Source: Candidatus Faecousia faecigallinarum (GTDB lineage: Bacteria > Bacillota > Clostridia > Oscillospirales > Oscillospiraceae). From it: DNA of 37,220 nucleotides. Shown here one piece after another: positions 1-8,252 of this stretch; the first letter of the stretch is position 1, and each line of letters starts with the position of its first letter. The notes beneath the pieces are model-generated. The model worked only from the letters and a program-made list of their open reading frames with translations. It made no database searches and was not told the origin of the DNA. The stretch lies in contig DVHJ01000053.1 of the NCBI GenBank assembly GCA_018712145.1, positions 1 through 37,220 of the forward strand. Direction: 5' to 3'. The position numbers and the translations under genes are program-made.

Positions 1-90
1 TTTGCCCTAAGTACTACTGACTTGCCAGGCATTTCTGCGGGGACGCGGATTGCCACACCAGTGTGCGCACTGGTTCGCAATGACATGCAG
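1..90 (+). repeat. Right half of a dispersed inverted-repeat element
   Basis: This stretch matches the right half of the 178-189-bp elements seen near 10.4, 10.7, 17.3 and 17.6 kb. It starts with a central-module remnant (TTTGCCCTAAGTACT), continues to CTGCGGGGACGCGGATTGCC at 35-54 and closes with CGCAATGACATGC. The hairpin between these last two motifs carries the CCAGTG/CACTGG stem, which the complete copies have at their left end. The left half is outside the window or lost. No coding frame here is convincing. Confidence 0.7.
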
Positions 91-118
91 AAGGAAGGAC
101 GTGTGCGCGGGGGCAAGA

Positions 119-195
119 ACGTTGCTCGCAATGACATGCAGAAACTGGACAGGCATTTGCGTGGCAACACAGTGGTTCGCAATGACATGCAAAAG
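119..195 (+). repeat. Two fragments of the repeat end module
   Basis: Two short pieces, near 123-142 and 172-195, each contain CGCAATGACATGCA, the outer end of the dispersed element, but lack the rest. They look like decayed or recombined copies. Nothing else is visible from 91 to 248. Confidence 0.5.
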
Positions 196-248
196 ATTGC
201 CGCGTTGCTACGTGTGCAAGAGGGTGCCGCCGGGGCAAGCCCGCAACC

Positions 249-343
249 GCCTACGAATTCGCCTTAAGTGTTACTTTTTCCTGCCCTTTTCTGCGGGGAA
301 GCGGATTGCCGCGTCGCTCCGCTCCTCGCAATGACATGCAAAA
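249..343 (+). repeat. Right half-copy of the dispersed element (CGTCGCTCCGCTCC variant)
   Basis: It begins with the central module (CTACGAATTCGCCTTAAGTG), passes CTGCGGGGAAGCGGATTGCC at 291-310 and ends CGCAATGACATGCA. The inner hairpin is the second variant, with a CGTCGCTCCGCTCC core. A further central-module fragment lies at about 404-425 (ATTCGCCCGAAGTACTGC). Confidence 0.65.
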
Positions 344-439
344 ACCTGCTGCGTGTTCGCATAGGCAACTACGTCCTCCCGGGTTAAATTCGTTACGGGT
401 TTTGTATTCGCCCGAAGTACTGCTTTCTGCCATGTCCAA

Positions 440-468
440 CCGCCGGGGGAAAATCTTTTCCCCGGCGG
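440..468. other. Inverted repeat upstream of feoA
   Basis: CGCCGGGGGAAAA (441-453) faces TTTTCCCCGGCG (456-467), a 12-bp dyad with one bulged G and almost no loop. It could be a weak terminator for whatever lies to the left, a cruciform, or an operator for the feo genes. I saw no Fur-like box and no riboswitch I recognise between here and feoA. Confidence 0.4.
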
Positions 469-531
469 GCCGCACCATTTCCCCGGCCGGCAGATACACT
501 GGTCATAGGGTCAGAGCAAGGGGGGATGGAG

Positions 532-762
532 ATGACAACATTAGACCGGCTGCCGGTGGGCGGCCGGGGGCTGGTGGTGGCAGTGGGGACCGGCGAAGCC
601 CTGCGCCGGCGGCTGGCGGAGCTGGGCATGGTGCCGGGCACAAAGGTCACTTGCCGTATGACTGCGCCGGGGGGCGACCCCCTGGCCTATGGGTTCCGGG
701 GGACGGTGATTGCCCTCCGGGCCAGGGACGCCGGGAAAATCCGATGCGAAGTGGAGGAATGA
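532..762 (+). CDS. feoA: FeoA, ferrous iron transport accessory protein
   Basis: A small SH3-like protein of 76 residues, the usual FeoA size. FeoA is thought to act on the cytoplasmic side of the FeoB ferrous iron transporter. The family pattern is clear: LRRRLAELGMVPGTKV, then a glycine-containing strand and a C-terminal beta hairpin. The ATG at 526 directly abuts the purine run AAGGGGGG, whereas the in-frame ATG at 532 has about 6 nt spacing, so I start at 532. The feoB start follows four bases after the stop, which implies one transcript. Confidence 0.88.
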   Translation: MTTLDRLPVGGRGLVVAVGTGEALRRRLAELGMVPGTKVTCRMTAPGGDPLAYGFRGTVIALRARDAGKIRCEVEE

Positions 763-765
763 GCC

Positions 766-2580
766 ATGAGCAGAAGAAAGCCGGCCCCGGCGGGGAAAAC
801 CGTGGCCCTGGTGGGTAACCCAAACGTGGGAAAAAGTACGGTGTTCAACGGCCTGACGGGGCTGAACCAGCACACCGGCAACTGGCCGGGGAAAACCGTG
901 GCCCTGGCCCAGGGACGGCTGACCATTGCCGGGGAAACCTACCGGCTGGTGGACCTGCCGGGCACCTACACCCTCGCCGGAAGCGCAGGGGAGGAGCGGG
1001 TGACCCTGGAGTTCATTGCCTCCGGGGAGGCGGACTGCGTGGTCATTGTCTGCGACGCCACGGCCTTGGAGCGGAATTTGATCCTGGCCCAGCAAGTCAT
1101 GCAGCGGCAGGACAAGGCGGTGCTTTGCCTCAACCTCATGGACGAGGCAGAGCGGGGGAACATTCACATTGACCGGGCCGGGTTGGAAAAGGCCCTGGGC
1201 ATTCCCGTGGTGGCCACTGCCGCCGGCAGCGGCAAGGGCCTTGACCGGCTGAAAGCGGCCATTGCCCGGGCGTGCCGGCAACCCGGCCGGCCGAACCGGC
1301 TGCCCCTGACCGCCACCACGGCCCAGTACATTGCATGGGCAGAGGAAGTGACGGAAAAAACGGTGCTTCGGGGGCGCAGCGCCTACCACCTGCGCCAGCT
1401 GCGGCTGGACCGCTTGCTCACCGGCAAAGGATTGGGAATTCCTCTGCTGCTGCTTTTGCTGCTGGCGGTGATTTGGTTGACCATTTCCGGCGCAAACTAC
1501 CCATCCCAGGTGCTGAAATGGGGATTTGACTGGGTGCAGGCCCGGTTGGCAGCCTGGCTGTCCGGCCTGCCCTGGTACGTGACCGGGCCATTGCTGGATG
1601 GGGTCTATGCCACCGTGGCCCGGGTGATTGCGGTGATGCTGCCGCCCATGGCCATTTTCTTCCCCTTGTTTACCTTGCTGGAGGATGTGGGCTATCTGCC
1701 CCGGGTGGCCTTTGTCCTGGACAGGGGACTGTCCCGGTGCGGCGCCTGCGGCAAGCAGGCGCTGACCATGTGCATGGGCCTGGGCTGTAATGCGGTGGGG
1801 GTTACCGGCTGCCGGATTATCGACTCGCCCAGAGAGCGGCTGATTGCCGTGGTCACCAACGGATTTTTGCCTTGCAACGGCAGGTTTCCCACTCTGATTT
1901 TGCTGGGCAGCATTTTTTTTGGCGGCGGGGGATTTTTGGGGGCGCTGACGGTAACGGCGTTGATTGCCCTGGGTACCGGGGCTGCCATGGCTGCATCCTG
2001 GCTGCTGAGCCGGACGATTCTCCGGGGTCAACCCAGCGCCTTTGTCCTGGAGCTGCCGCCGTTCCGCAAGCCCCGGGTGGGGCAAATCCTGGTTCGCTCC
2101 CTGACGGACAGGACTCTTCTGGTGGCCCGGCGGGCGGCGCTGGTGGCCGCCCCGGCGGGGCTGCTCACCTGGTGCCTGGGGGCGGCAACCTGGAACGGCA
2201 GGAGCCTGCTGGCCTGGGGGGCGGCGCTGCTGGAGCCGGTGGGCCGGGCCCTGGGGATGGACGGGGCAATTGCCCTCAGCTTTCTGCTGGCCCTGCCGGC
2301 CAACGAGCTGTTTTTGCCGGTGCTGACCATGCTCCTCACCGGCGGCGTTGGCCTGGGGCCGGAGCTGGAGCAAACCGGCCCGCTGCTGCTGGGCGCAGGC
2401 TGGTCCTGGCCTACGGCCATGTGCGTGATGATTTTTGTGGTTCTGCACTGGCCCTGCGGCACCACCCTGGCCACCATCGTCCGAGAGACGGGAAAACGCC
2501 GGTGGGCGGTGTTGGCGGCGGTGCTGCCCACCGCCATTGGGGCGGGGATATGTTTGCTTATCACAGCGCTGCTGCGGTAA
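766..2580 (+). CDS. feoB: FeoB, GTP-dependent ferrous iron permease
   Basis: Inner-membrane Fe(II) uptake protein of 604 residues, at the short end of the family. The N-terminal G domain shows GNPNVGKST at 17-25, DLPG at 63-66 and NLMD at 123-126, followed by the helical spacer domain. From about residue 225 it is a polytopic membrane domain with two Gate regions: the first contains GLGCNAVG and the Cys-bearing PCNGRFP, the second HWPCGTTLATI. It sits directly behind feoA. No separate FeoC is visible. Its last 20 bp overlap the convergent SSB-like gene. Function is known from the family; the start follows from the spacing to feoA. Confidence 0.95.
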   Translation: MSRRKPAPAGKTVALVGNPNVGKSTVFNGLTGLNQHTGNWPGKTVALAQGRLTIAGETYRLVDLPGTYTLAGSAGEERVTLEFIASGEADCVVIVCDATALERNLILAQQVMQRQDKAVLCLNLMDEAERGNIHIDRAGLEKALGIPVVATAAGSGKGLDRLKAAIARACRQPGRPNRLPLTATTAQYIAWAEEVTEKTVLRGRSAYHLRQLRLDRLLTGKGLGIPLLLLLLLAVIWLTISGANYPSQVLKWGFDWVQARLAAWLSGLPWYVTGPLLDGVYATVARVIAVMLPPMAIFFPLFTLLEDVGYLPRVAFVLDRGLSRCGACGKQALTMCMGLGCNAVGVTGCRIIDSPRERLIAVVTNGFLPCNGRFPTLILLGSIFFGGGGFLGALTVTALIALGTGAAMAASWLLSRTILRGQPSAFVLELPPFRKPRVGQILVRSLTDRTLLVARRAALVAAPAGLLTWCLGAATWNGRSLLAWGAALLEPVGRALGMDGAIALSFLLALPANELFLPVLTMLLTGGVGLGPELEQTGPLLLGAGWSWPTAMCVMIFVVLHWPCGTTLATIVRETGKRRWAVLAAVLPTAIGAGICLLITALLR

Positions 2581-3160
2581 GGGCGGAGACCTCGTATGCG
2601 GTGCGCATTTCCTGGCCGGCCTCCGTCACCTTGCGGTAAAGGCGGCTTTGCAGCCGGCCGGTGAGCTGGATGGTATCCCCGGGAGAGAGTTTGGCAATCT
2701 CCTGGGCGGTTCGTCCCCACAGGATACAGGGTAAGTAGTCTGACCGGCGGCAGGAGCGGGGGACGGCCAGCATCACATCGCAGATTTCCCGGCCCAGGGG
2801 CGTCCGCCGGTAAACCGGCGGCTTGCAGATGGCGCCGGAGAGCTGGGCGTCATTGCAGGGCGGCAGGTCGCCGGTGCTCAGGGCCTGGGCAAAGACAAAG
2901 ATCACCAGCCTTTGCCCCTGGCCGGACCGGTTGTTGTAGGAGCGGATCTGCCCCTGGACGGTGATCATGCCGCCCCCGGACAGATCCATCTGCTCCAGCA
3001 CATCTCCCCGGGCAATCACCGGCAGCCGGTCCACCGCGCCGGACAGCCGGGGCACTTCCAGCACGAAGCGGAAAAACTGGCTGCCGTGATTTTCGTGAGA
3101 AAGCCGGGGAAGCTCCAGGAGACTTCCCCGTATGGTAATTTGATTGGCTGCGTGTTCCAT
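2561..3160 (-). CDS. Tandem OB-fold, single-stranded DNA-binding-like protein
   Basis: A 199-residue protein that looks like two OB-fold halves in tandem. The first (about 7-95) has the SSB-like opening NQITIRGSL and a GQIRSYNN strand. The second (about 108-195) contains PPVYRRTPLGREICDVMLAV and DYLPCILWGR, typical of SSB-related proteins annotated in Clostridia. It lacks the acidic C-terminal tip through which standard SSB recruits partners, so it is probably a specialised paralogue. The ATG at 3160 has an AGAGGTGG ribosome site; a longer frame upstream lacks one. It runs tail to tail into feoB. The exact role is not known to me. Confidence 0.75.
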   Translation of the reverse strand: MEHAANQITIRGSLLELPRLSHENHGSQFFRFVLEVPRLSGAVDRLPVIARGDVLEQMDLSGGGMITVQGQIRSYNNRSGQGQRLVIFVFAQALSTGDLPPCNDAQLSGAICKPPVYRRTPLGREICDVMLAVPRSCRRSDYLPCILWGRTAQEIAKLSPGDTIQLTGRLQSRLYRKVTEAGQEMRTAYEVSALTAAAL

Positions 3161-3191
3161 ACTTCCACCTCTGATTCCAGTTGTATGGGAC

Positions 3192-3220
3192 ACTGTATGA
3201 ACATCCGGCGGCGGATATGC
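3192..3220 (-). promoter_or_regulatory. Possible sigma-E-type sporulation promoter
   Basis: Reading leftwards, GCATATC (3220-3214), a 14-nt spacer and CATACAGT (3199-3192) agree with the Bacillus sigma-E pattern (an ATA-rich -35, spacer of 13-15, CATACA-T at -10). It would start transcription of the SSB-like gene. The match is by eye in GC-rich DNA and may be chance. Confidence 0.35.
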
Positions 3221-3232
3221 GGGAAATACGCC

Positions 3233-3261
3233 TTGCACGGCGGGGAAAAATATGGTATACT
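3233..3261 (+). promoter_or_regulatory. Sigma-A promoter for the M50/scpAB gene train
   Basis: TTGCAC (3233-3238), exactly 17 nt, TATACT (3256-3261). The predicted start near 3268 gives a leader of about 50 nt to the protease gene. This is the only convincing promoter seen upstream of the co-oriented genes that run to 10195. Confidence 0.7.
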
Positions 3262-3318
3262 CCGTACTAAAGTGCCGGGGTATGCCCTGGCAAATTCTCG
3301 GACGGAATGAGGCGGGTT

Positions 3319-4020
3319 ATGAACGGATTTTCCGCATGGCTGGAACAGCTGCAATATGAACGGCTGCTGGACTTGGTGGTGACGGTGGCGGCGGCGCTGC
3401 TGTGCATCACCATCCATGAGACTTGCCACGGCTGGGCGGCCTACCGCTTGGGGGACCCCACCGCCAAGCAAGCCGGGCGGCTCACCCTGAACCCGCTGCG
3501 GCACATTGACCTGCTGGGCCTGGTGTGCATGGCGGTGGCCCACTTCGGCTGGGCTAAGCCGGTGCCCATCAATCCGGGGAATTTCCGGCATTTTCGCCGG
3601 GATACCGCCATTACCGCCCTGGCCGGGCCCCTATCCAATCTGGTGCTGGCGGTGGTGGCCTTTACCCTGTACTGCGCCGGGGTCTGGCTTAATTGGTATC
3701 TGGGGCAGCCGGAGTGGCTTTACTATATTCTGCTGTTTTTGAACTATACCGGGGGGATGAGCGCGGCTCTGGCGGTGTTTAACCTGTTTCCCATCCCGCC
3801 GCTGGACGGCAGCAAAGTGCTCTACTCCCTGCTGCCGGAGCGCCAGTACCAGTGGCTGCTGCGGTATGAGCGCTTTGGCTTTCTGGTGCTGGCGGTGCTG
3901 CTGATCACCGGGGTGCTGGACGGACCCATGCGCTTTTTGCTGGACAAGCTGCTGACGGTGCTGCTCCAGATCTGCCGGTGGCCCATGGCTTTGCTCAATG
4001 CCCTGGTCTATGGGCGGTAG
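3319..4020 (+). CDS. Site-2 protease family (M50) membrane metalloprotease
   Basis: A polytopic membrane protein of 233 residues with the zinc site HETCH (H33, E34, H37) in the first membrane helix and the second motif NLFPIPPLDG near 155-165, which supplies the third metal ligand in this family. Members cut substrates within the membrane; the target here is unknown. It is the short form without a PDZ domain, often found beside scpAB in Firmicutes. I prefer the ATG at 3319, which has GAGG six bases upstream, over the ATG at 3307, whose purines are too close. Confidence 0.88.
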   Translation: MNGFSAWLEQLQYERLLDLVVTVAAALLCITIHETCHGWAAYRLGDPTAKQAGRLTLNPLRHIDLLGLVCMAVAHFGWAKPVPINPGNFRHFRRDTAITALAGPLSNLVLAVVAFTLYCAGVWLNWYLGQPEWLYYILLFLNYTGGMSAALAVFNLFPIPPLDGSKVLYSLLPERQYQWLLRYERFGFLVLAVLLITGVLDGPMRFLLDKLLTVLLQICRWPMALLNALVYGR

Positions 4021-4029
4021 GAGTGGGGC

Positions 4030-4812
4030 ATGAAGGAACCAAGCTACCATTTGGAGGGGGTCATCCGGACAAAATCCCAGGAAATGGAGGATTTTAACGG
4101 CCCCCTGGATGTGATTCTGCTGCTGCTGAGCAAAAATAAAATTGAGATTCAGCAGGTGAGCATCACCGCCATCCTGGAGCAGTACCTGGCCTACCTGGAT
4201 GAGATGAAGCGGATGGACATGGAGATTGCCAGCGAATTTATCACCATGGCCTCCCACTTAATGGTGATTAAGACGAAGATGCTCCTGTCGGCCAGCGAGC
4301 AGGCCGAGGCGGAGAGCGAGATGGATCAGCTCCGCCAGAGCCTGGTGGAGCGGCAGCGGAAGGAAAACCTGGACCAGCTCCATCAGGCGGTGCAGTTCCT
4401 GGAGGGGCGCAACGAGATTGGCCGGTGCCTGTTTACCAAGGGGCCGGAGCAGCTCCGGCGGCCCCAGGGCTACCAGTACCGCCATGAGCCGGGGGATCTG
4501 ACCCGGGCCCTGGCGGCGGCGGCGGAGCGCACCCGGCGGCGGCTGCCGCCGCCGGTGGCCAGCTTCCAGGGCATTGTGGGCAAGGAGCCTTTCCCGGTGA
4601 CCAAGAAGGCCGGACAAATTCTCCGGCGGTTGGCCCGGTGGGGGATGATGCATCTGCGGCAGCTGCTGGCCGGCAGCCGCAGCCGGTCGGAAATTGTGGC
4701 CGGGTTTCTGGCGGTGCTGGAGCTGTGCCGGACCCACGCCATCCGGCTGGAAGATGGGGACGGGGACGACCCGGCCCTGTACCCGGAGGAGGAGAGCCAT
4801 GGAGGAACTTGA
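4030..4812 (+). CDS. scpA: ScpA, kleisin subunit of the SMC-ScpAB condensin
   Basis: Chromosome segregation and condensation protein that bridges the SMC heads. The 260-residue protein begins with the typical kleisin N-terminal domain (FNGPLDVILLLLSKNKIEI, about 18-36), followed by QYLAYLDEMKRMDMEIASEF, a helical middle rich in Glu and Arg, and a C-terminal winged helix (ILRRLARWGMMHLRQLL). Its stop overlaps the scpB start by 14 bp, which suggests coupled translation of the two partners. Confidence 0.93.
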   Translation: MKEPSYHLEGVIRTKSQEMEDFNGPLDVILLLLSKNKIEIQQVSITAILEQYLAYLDEMKRMDMEIASEFITMASHLMVIKTKMLLSASEQAEAESEMDQLRQSLVERQRKENLDQLHQAVQFLEGRNEIGRCLFTKGPEQLRRPQGYQYRHEPGDLTRALAAAAERTRRRLPPPVASFQGIVGKEPFPVTKKAGQILRRLARWGMMHLRQLLAGSRSRSEIVAGFLAVLELCRTHAIRLEDGDGDDPALYPEEESHGGT

Positions 4813-5356
4813 ACGGATTGTGGAGGCGCTGCTGTTTGCCGCCGGGGAGCCGGTGGAGCTGAAGCGGCTGAGCCAGGCTGCCGGCTGTGAAGTGGCCCAG
4901 GTCCAGGCGGCGGCAGACCGCCTGATGGACGAGCTGGCCTTTTCCCGCCGGGGCGTGCGGGTGGTGAAGCTGGACGGGGCATACCAAATGTGCTCCGCCG
5001 GGGAGATGGGGGACTATGTGGCCCGGGTGCTGGAAACCCGGAAGCCCCCCAAGCTCTCTGCTTCCCAGCTGGAAACCCTGACGGTGGTGGCCTACTACCA
5101 ACCGGCCACCAAGGCCATGGTGGAGCAGGTCCGGGGGGTGGACAGCAGCTACTCTTTGTCCGCCCTGCTGAACAAAAAGCTGATTGCCGAATGCGGCCGG
5201 CTGAATGTCCCCGGCCGGCCGATTCAGTACAAGACCACCCCGGATTTTTTGCGGACGTTTGGGCTGTCCAGCCTGGACGACCTGCCGGAGCTGCAGCTGG
5301 CGGAGCTGGGGACCCCGGATCAGCTGACCCTGGCGGATCAGCCGGAAGGCCAATGA
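4799..5356 (+). CDS. scpB: ScpB, winged-helix partner of ScpA
   Basis: A protein of 185 residues with two winged-helix domains that binds the middle of ScpA. Diagnostic stretches are EELERIVEALLFAAGEPVEL at the N-terminus and SASQLETLTVVAYYQP in the second domain, followed by the usual GRPIQYKTTPDFLRTFGL. The ATG at 4799 lies inside the end of scpA behind GGAGGAGAG. The stop overlaps the next start as ATGA. Confidence 0.93.
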   Translation: MEELERIVEALLFAAGEPVELKRLSQAAGCEVAQVQAAADRLMDELAFSRRGVRVVKLDGAYQMCSAGEMGDYVARVLETRKPPKLSASQLETLTVVAYYQPATKAMVEQVRGVDSSYSLSALLNKKLIAECGRLNVPGRPIQYKTTPDFLRTFGLSSLDDLPELQLAELGTPDQLTLADQPEGQ

Positions 5357-6006
5357 CCGCCCTGTATATCCTGCTGGCGCTGGCGGCCCTGGTGGCGGCG
5401 GTGCTCCTGGCGCCGGTGGGCCTGCGGCTGCGGTATGACCGGGAGGGATTGGCGGCATGGGCGATCCTTGGTCCGGTCCGCCTGGGCCTGGGGAAGAAAA
5501 AGCCCCCCAAGAAAAAGCCCCCTAAGCCCGCCAAAGAGAAGGCCCCCAAGGGAAAGGCCCCAAAGCCCCCCAAGGGGAATCACTCCGCCAAACCCGGCGG
5601 GGAATCCGGGGACGCTCCCCCGCCGGAGTCCGGCGGAACCCTGGCCGGGCTGAAGGTTTACCTGCCCACCGCCAAGGCCATGCTGGGGGCGGTCCGGCGG
5701 CGGCTCACGGTGCGCAGGCTTACGTTGCTGGTGAACCTGGCGGGGGATGATCCTTGCGATTTGGCGGTAAACTATGGCAGGACCTGGGCGGCTCTGGGCA
5801 GCGGGCTGGCCCTGCTGGAGGGGGCCTTCCGCATCCGGCAACGCCGGGTGGAGGTGGCCTGTGACTTTGCCGGGGAGGAAACCCGGATTTACGGCGAGCT
5901 GGTCATTGTGGCCTGCCCGGCCAGGCTGCTGGCGGTGGCCATTCGCTACGGCTGGCAGCTCCTGAAGATCTATTGGAATCAGAAGAAAGGCGGTGCAGAT
6001 GCATGA
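5353..6006 (+). CDS. DUF2953 membrane-anchored protein
   Basis: A protein of 217 residues between scpB and gerW, the position where a DUF2953 protein commonly sits in Clostridia. One N-terminal membrane segment (about 2-24) is followed by a very Lys/Pro-rich stretch (48-76, repeats of PPK and PKG) and a folded C-terminal part with the DUF2953 hallmark PCDLAVNYGRTWAALG. It starts as ATGA on the scpB stop and ends ATGA on gerW, so all three are probably translated as a unit. Function is unknown; the context suggests a sporulation role. Confidence 0.75.
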   Translation: MTALYILLALAALVAAVLLAPVGLRLRYDREGLAAWAILGPVRLGLGKKKPPKKKPPKPAKEKAPKGKAPKPPKGNHSAKPGGESGDAPPPESGGTLAGLKVYLPTAKAMLGAVRRRLTVRRLTLLVNLAGDDPCDLAVNYGRTWAALGSGLALLEGAFRIRQRRVEVACDFAGEETRIYGELVIVACPARLLAVAIRYGWQLLKIYWNQKKGGADA

Positions 6007-6389
6007 GTCAAACTCTCCCCAATATGCTGGAAACCACGTTAAAAAAGCTGAAAGAGCTGATGGATGTGAACACGGTGGTGGGGGATCCCATCACCACCCC
6101 GGAAGGGGTGACCATCCTGCCGGTGTGCAAGGTGAGCTACGGTGTGGGCGGCGGCGGCTCGGATATTCCCAAGTCCGCCTCCAGTGGCAATTATCCCTTT
6201 GGAGGCGGCGCCGGCGTGGGGGCAAAGATCACGCCCATCGCCTTTTTGATCATCAAAGGGGACTCGGTGCGGCTGCTGCCCATTGGCGCGCCCCCCAGCA
6301 CCACCGCCGACCGGGTGGTGGAGCAGCTGCCGGACCTGGTGGACAAGCTCCAGGCCATGGTGGCGGGATTCCGCAAAAACGGCCAGTAA
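6003..6389 (+). CDS. gerW: GerW (YtfJ) family sporulation protein
   Basis: A protein of 128 residues. Bacillus YtfJ/GerW is made in the forespore and is needed for proper germination. The family features are MLETTLKKLKELMDVNTVVG at the start, TPEGVTILPVCKVSYGVGGG in the middle and a glycine-rich segment (GGGGSD, FGGGAGVGAKI) before the hydrophobic strand FLIIKGDSVRLLPI. The start overlaps the previous stop by four bases. Its presence supports a spore-forming host. Confidence 0.9.
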   Translation: MSQTLPNMLETTLKKLKELMDVNTVVGDPITTPEGVTILPVCKVSYGVGGGGSDIPKSASSGNYPFGGGAGVGAKITPIAFLIIKGDSVRLLPIGAPPSTTADRVVEQLPDLVDKLQAMVAGFRKNGQ

Positions 6390-6436
6390 GTGCATAAATG
6401 CCCCATTGCCGGACAAGCTATGGCCGGTGATGAAAC

Positions 6437-7537
6437 ATGAAACGTTGGATAAGCGCCGCTTTGGCCGCCCTATTTCTGCTGCTGCCCGGCCTGCCCCGGG
6501 CCGGGGCGGTGGAGCTGTCTGCCCAGTGCGCCGTGCTGATGGACGCCGCCTCGGGCAGGCTCCTCTATGCCCAAAACCCGGACGCGGAGAAGCTGATTGC
6601 CAGCACCACCAAGATCATGACCGCCCTGGTGGTTTGCGAGCAGTGCAATGTGCTGGACCGGGTGCAGATTCCCCAGGAGGCGGTGGGGGTGGAGGGTTCG
6701 TCCATGTACCTCCGGGCCGGGGAGATCCTCACGGTGCAGGAACTGCTGTACGGCCTGATGCTCCACTCCGGCAACGATGCGGCGGTGGCCCTGGCCATCT
6801 ACTGCGGCGGTACGGTGGAGGGGTTTGTGGCCCTGATGAACGACAAGGCCAGGAGCTTGGGGCTGGAGAACACCCATTTTGAAAACCCCAACGGCCTGGA
6901 CAATGAGAAGCACTATTCCTCTGCCCGGGACCTGGCGGTGCTCACCGCCTATGCCATGGAAAACGAGATATTTGCCAAGACCGTCTCCACCCGGCAGATC
7001 CAGGTGGGCGGCCGCCAGCTCACCAACCACAACAAGCTGCTGTGGCGGTACGACGGCGCCGACGGGGTGAAAACCGGCTACACCAAAGCGGCCGGCCGGG
7101 TGCTGGTGTCCGCGGCGGTGCGGGGGGGACGGCGGCTGGTGGCGGTGACCATCAACGCGCCGGACGACTGGAACGACCACACCAAGCTCCTGGACTATGG
7201 CTTCAGCCAGTTCGCGGTAAAGACCCTGGTGAGCCGGGATCAGATGGTGGGCAGCCTCACCGTATTCTCCGGCCAGCGGGAAACCGTGGATCTGATTGCC
7301 ACCCAGGAATTTGCCTGGCCCATGGCCCAGGGAGAGCAGGTGGAAGTGGAAATTCCCGGCCCCGGCTTTGTGTTCGCGCCGGTGCAGGCCGGGCAGGAGG
7401 CGGGCTTTGCCCACATTCTGGTAGACGGCGTCGGGGTGGGCAAAGTGCCCCTGGTGTATGGGGAGACGGCGGAGCTGCCCCCGGAGCCGGAGAAGCCGGG
7501 CCTGTTCCGGCGGATATTTGGAGGAGCCAATGCGTGA
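6437..7537 (+). CDS. dacF: D-alanyl-D-alanine carboxypeptidase, DacF/PBP5 type
   Basis: Penicillin-binding serine peptidase that trims the terminal D-Ala of peptidoglycan stem peptides. An N-terminal signal peptide (residues 1-25) precedes the SxxK motif at S56-K59 (ASTTK), SGN at 111-113 and KTG at 212-214, all three of the active-site signatures. The C-terminal PBP5-like beta domain follows, ending in a short basic tail. Length (366) is normal for the family. The order gerW-dacF-rluB fits DacF, the sporulation-linked enzyme that acts on spore cortex or germ cell wall in Bacillus. Confidence 0.92.
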   Translation: MKRWISAALAALFLLLPGLPRAGAVELSAQCAVLMDAASGRLLYAQNPDAEKLIASTTKIMTALVVCEQCNVLDRVQIPQEAVGVEGSSMYLRAGEILTVQELLYGLMLHSGNDAAVALAIYCGGTVEGFVALMNDKARSLGLENTHFENPNGLDNEKHYSSARDLAVLTAYAMENEIFAKTVSTRQIQVGGRQLTNHNKLLWRYDGADGVKTGYTKAAGRVLVSAAVRGGRRLVAVTINAPDDWNDHTKLLDYGFSQFAVKTLVSRDQMVGSLTVFSGQRETVDLIATQEFAWPMAQGEQVEVEIPGPGFVFAPVQAGQEAGFAHILVDGVGVGKVPLVYGETAELPPEPEKPGLFRRIFGGANA

Positions 7538-8252
7538 ACGGCTGCAAAAGCTGCTTTCTGCCCGGGGGATTGCCTCCCGCCGCCAGGCGGAGCAGATGAT
7601 TGCCCAGGGCCGGGTGCTGGTCAATGGCCGCCCCGCCGCCCTGGGGGACCGGGCCGACCCGGCAGCAGATGAAATTACGGTGGACGGGAGAAGGCTCCCG
7701 CCCGCCCGGTCTTTTGTGTACATTATGCTCAACAAGCCCCGGGGGGTGGTGACCACCCTGTCCGATGAGAAGGGCCGGAAAAATGCCGCCCAGCTGGTTT
7801 CCGGCTGCGGCTGCCGGGTTTGGCCGGTGGGGCGGTTGGACATGGACTCCGAGGGGCTATTGCTGTTTACCAATGACGGCAGCTTTTCCCAGGCGGTGGC
7901 CCATCCCCGGGGCCGGGTGGATAAACACTACCGGGTCTGGGTCCAGGGCTATGGGCCGGACCGGCTGGCGGCCCTGGCCAGGCCGGTGGTGCTGGACGGA
8001 TACCAAATTGCCAAGCCGGAGATCCGGCTGCTCCATGCCCAGGGCGGCCGGGCCTGCCTGGCCGTGACCATCCACGAGGGACGCAACCGGCAGATCCGGC
8101 GGATGTGCGCCATGGCCGGCATGGGGGTCACCCGGCTGGTGCGCCTGGGGGAGGGGAAACTGACCTTGGGCTCGCTGAAGCCCGGCCAATGGCGGTATCT
8201 GACCCCGGCGGAGGTGGCCGGGGTGCTGGAACAGGGAGGCAACCATGGGTGA
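7530..8252 (+). CDS. rluB: RluB-type 23S rRNA pseudouridine synthase
   Basis: A protein of 240 residues with an N-terminal S4 RNA-binding domain (RERLQKLLSARGIASRRQAE) and an RsuA/RluB catalytic domain. The catalytic Asp is D104 in VGRLDMDSEGLLL, and GRNRQIRRM is the usual C-terminal motif. It isomerises a uridine in 23S rRNA helix 89 in known RluB proteins. The ATG at 7530 overlaps the dacF stop and has GGAGGAG upstream. The longer open frame to the left lies inside dacF and is not used. Confidence 0.92.
   Translation: MRERLQKLLSARGIASRRQAEQMIAQGRVLVNGRPAALGDRADPAADEITVDGRRLPPARSFVYIMLNKPRGVVTTLSDEKGRKNAAQLVSGCGCRVWPVGRLDMDSEGLLLFTNDGSFSQAVAHPRGRVDKHYRVWVQGYGPDRLAALARPVVLDGYQIAKPEIRLLHAQGGRACLAVTIHEGRNRQIRRMCAMAGMGVTRLVRLGEGKLTLGSLKPGQWRYLTPAEVAGVLEQGGNHG

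Noticed and set aside
400-531. Fur box or metal riboswitch upstream of feoA
   Set aside because: No Fur-like dyad and no known riboswitch core could be recognised; only the 440-468 dyad is present.
541-2448. Long minus-strand open frame opposite feoB
   Set aside because: It is the antisense of feoB codons in GC-rich DNA. It gives a Gln/Pro/His-rich product with no domain and no ribosome site.
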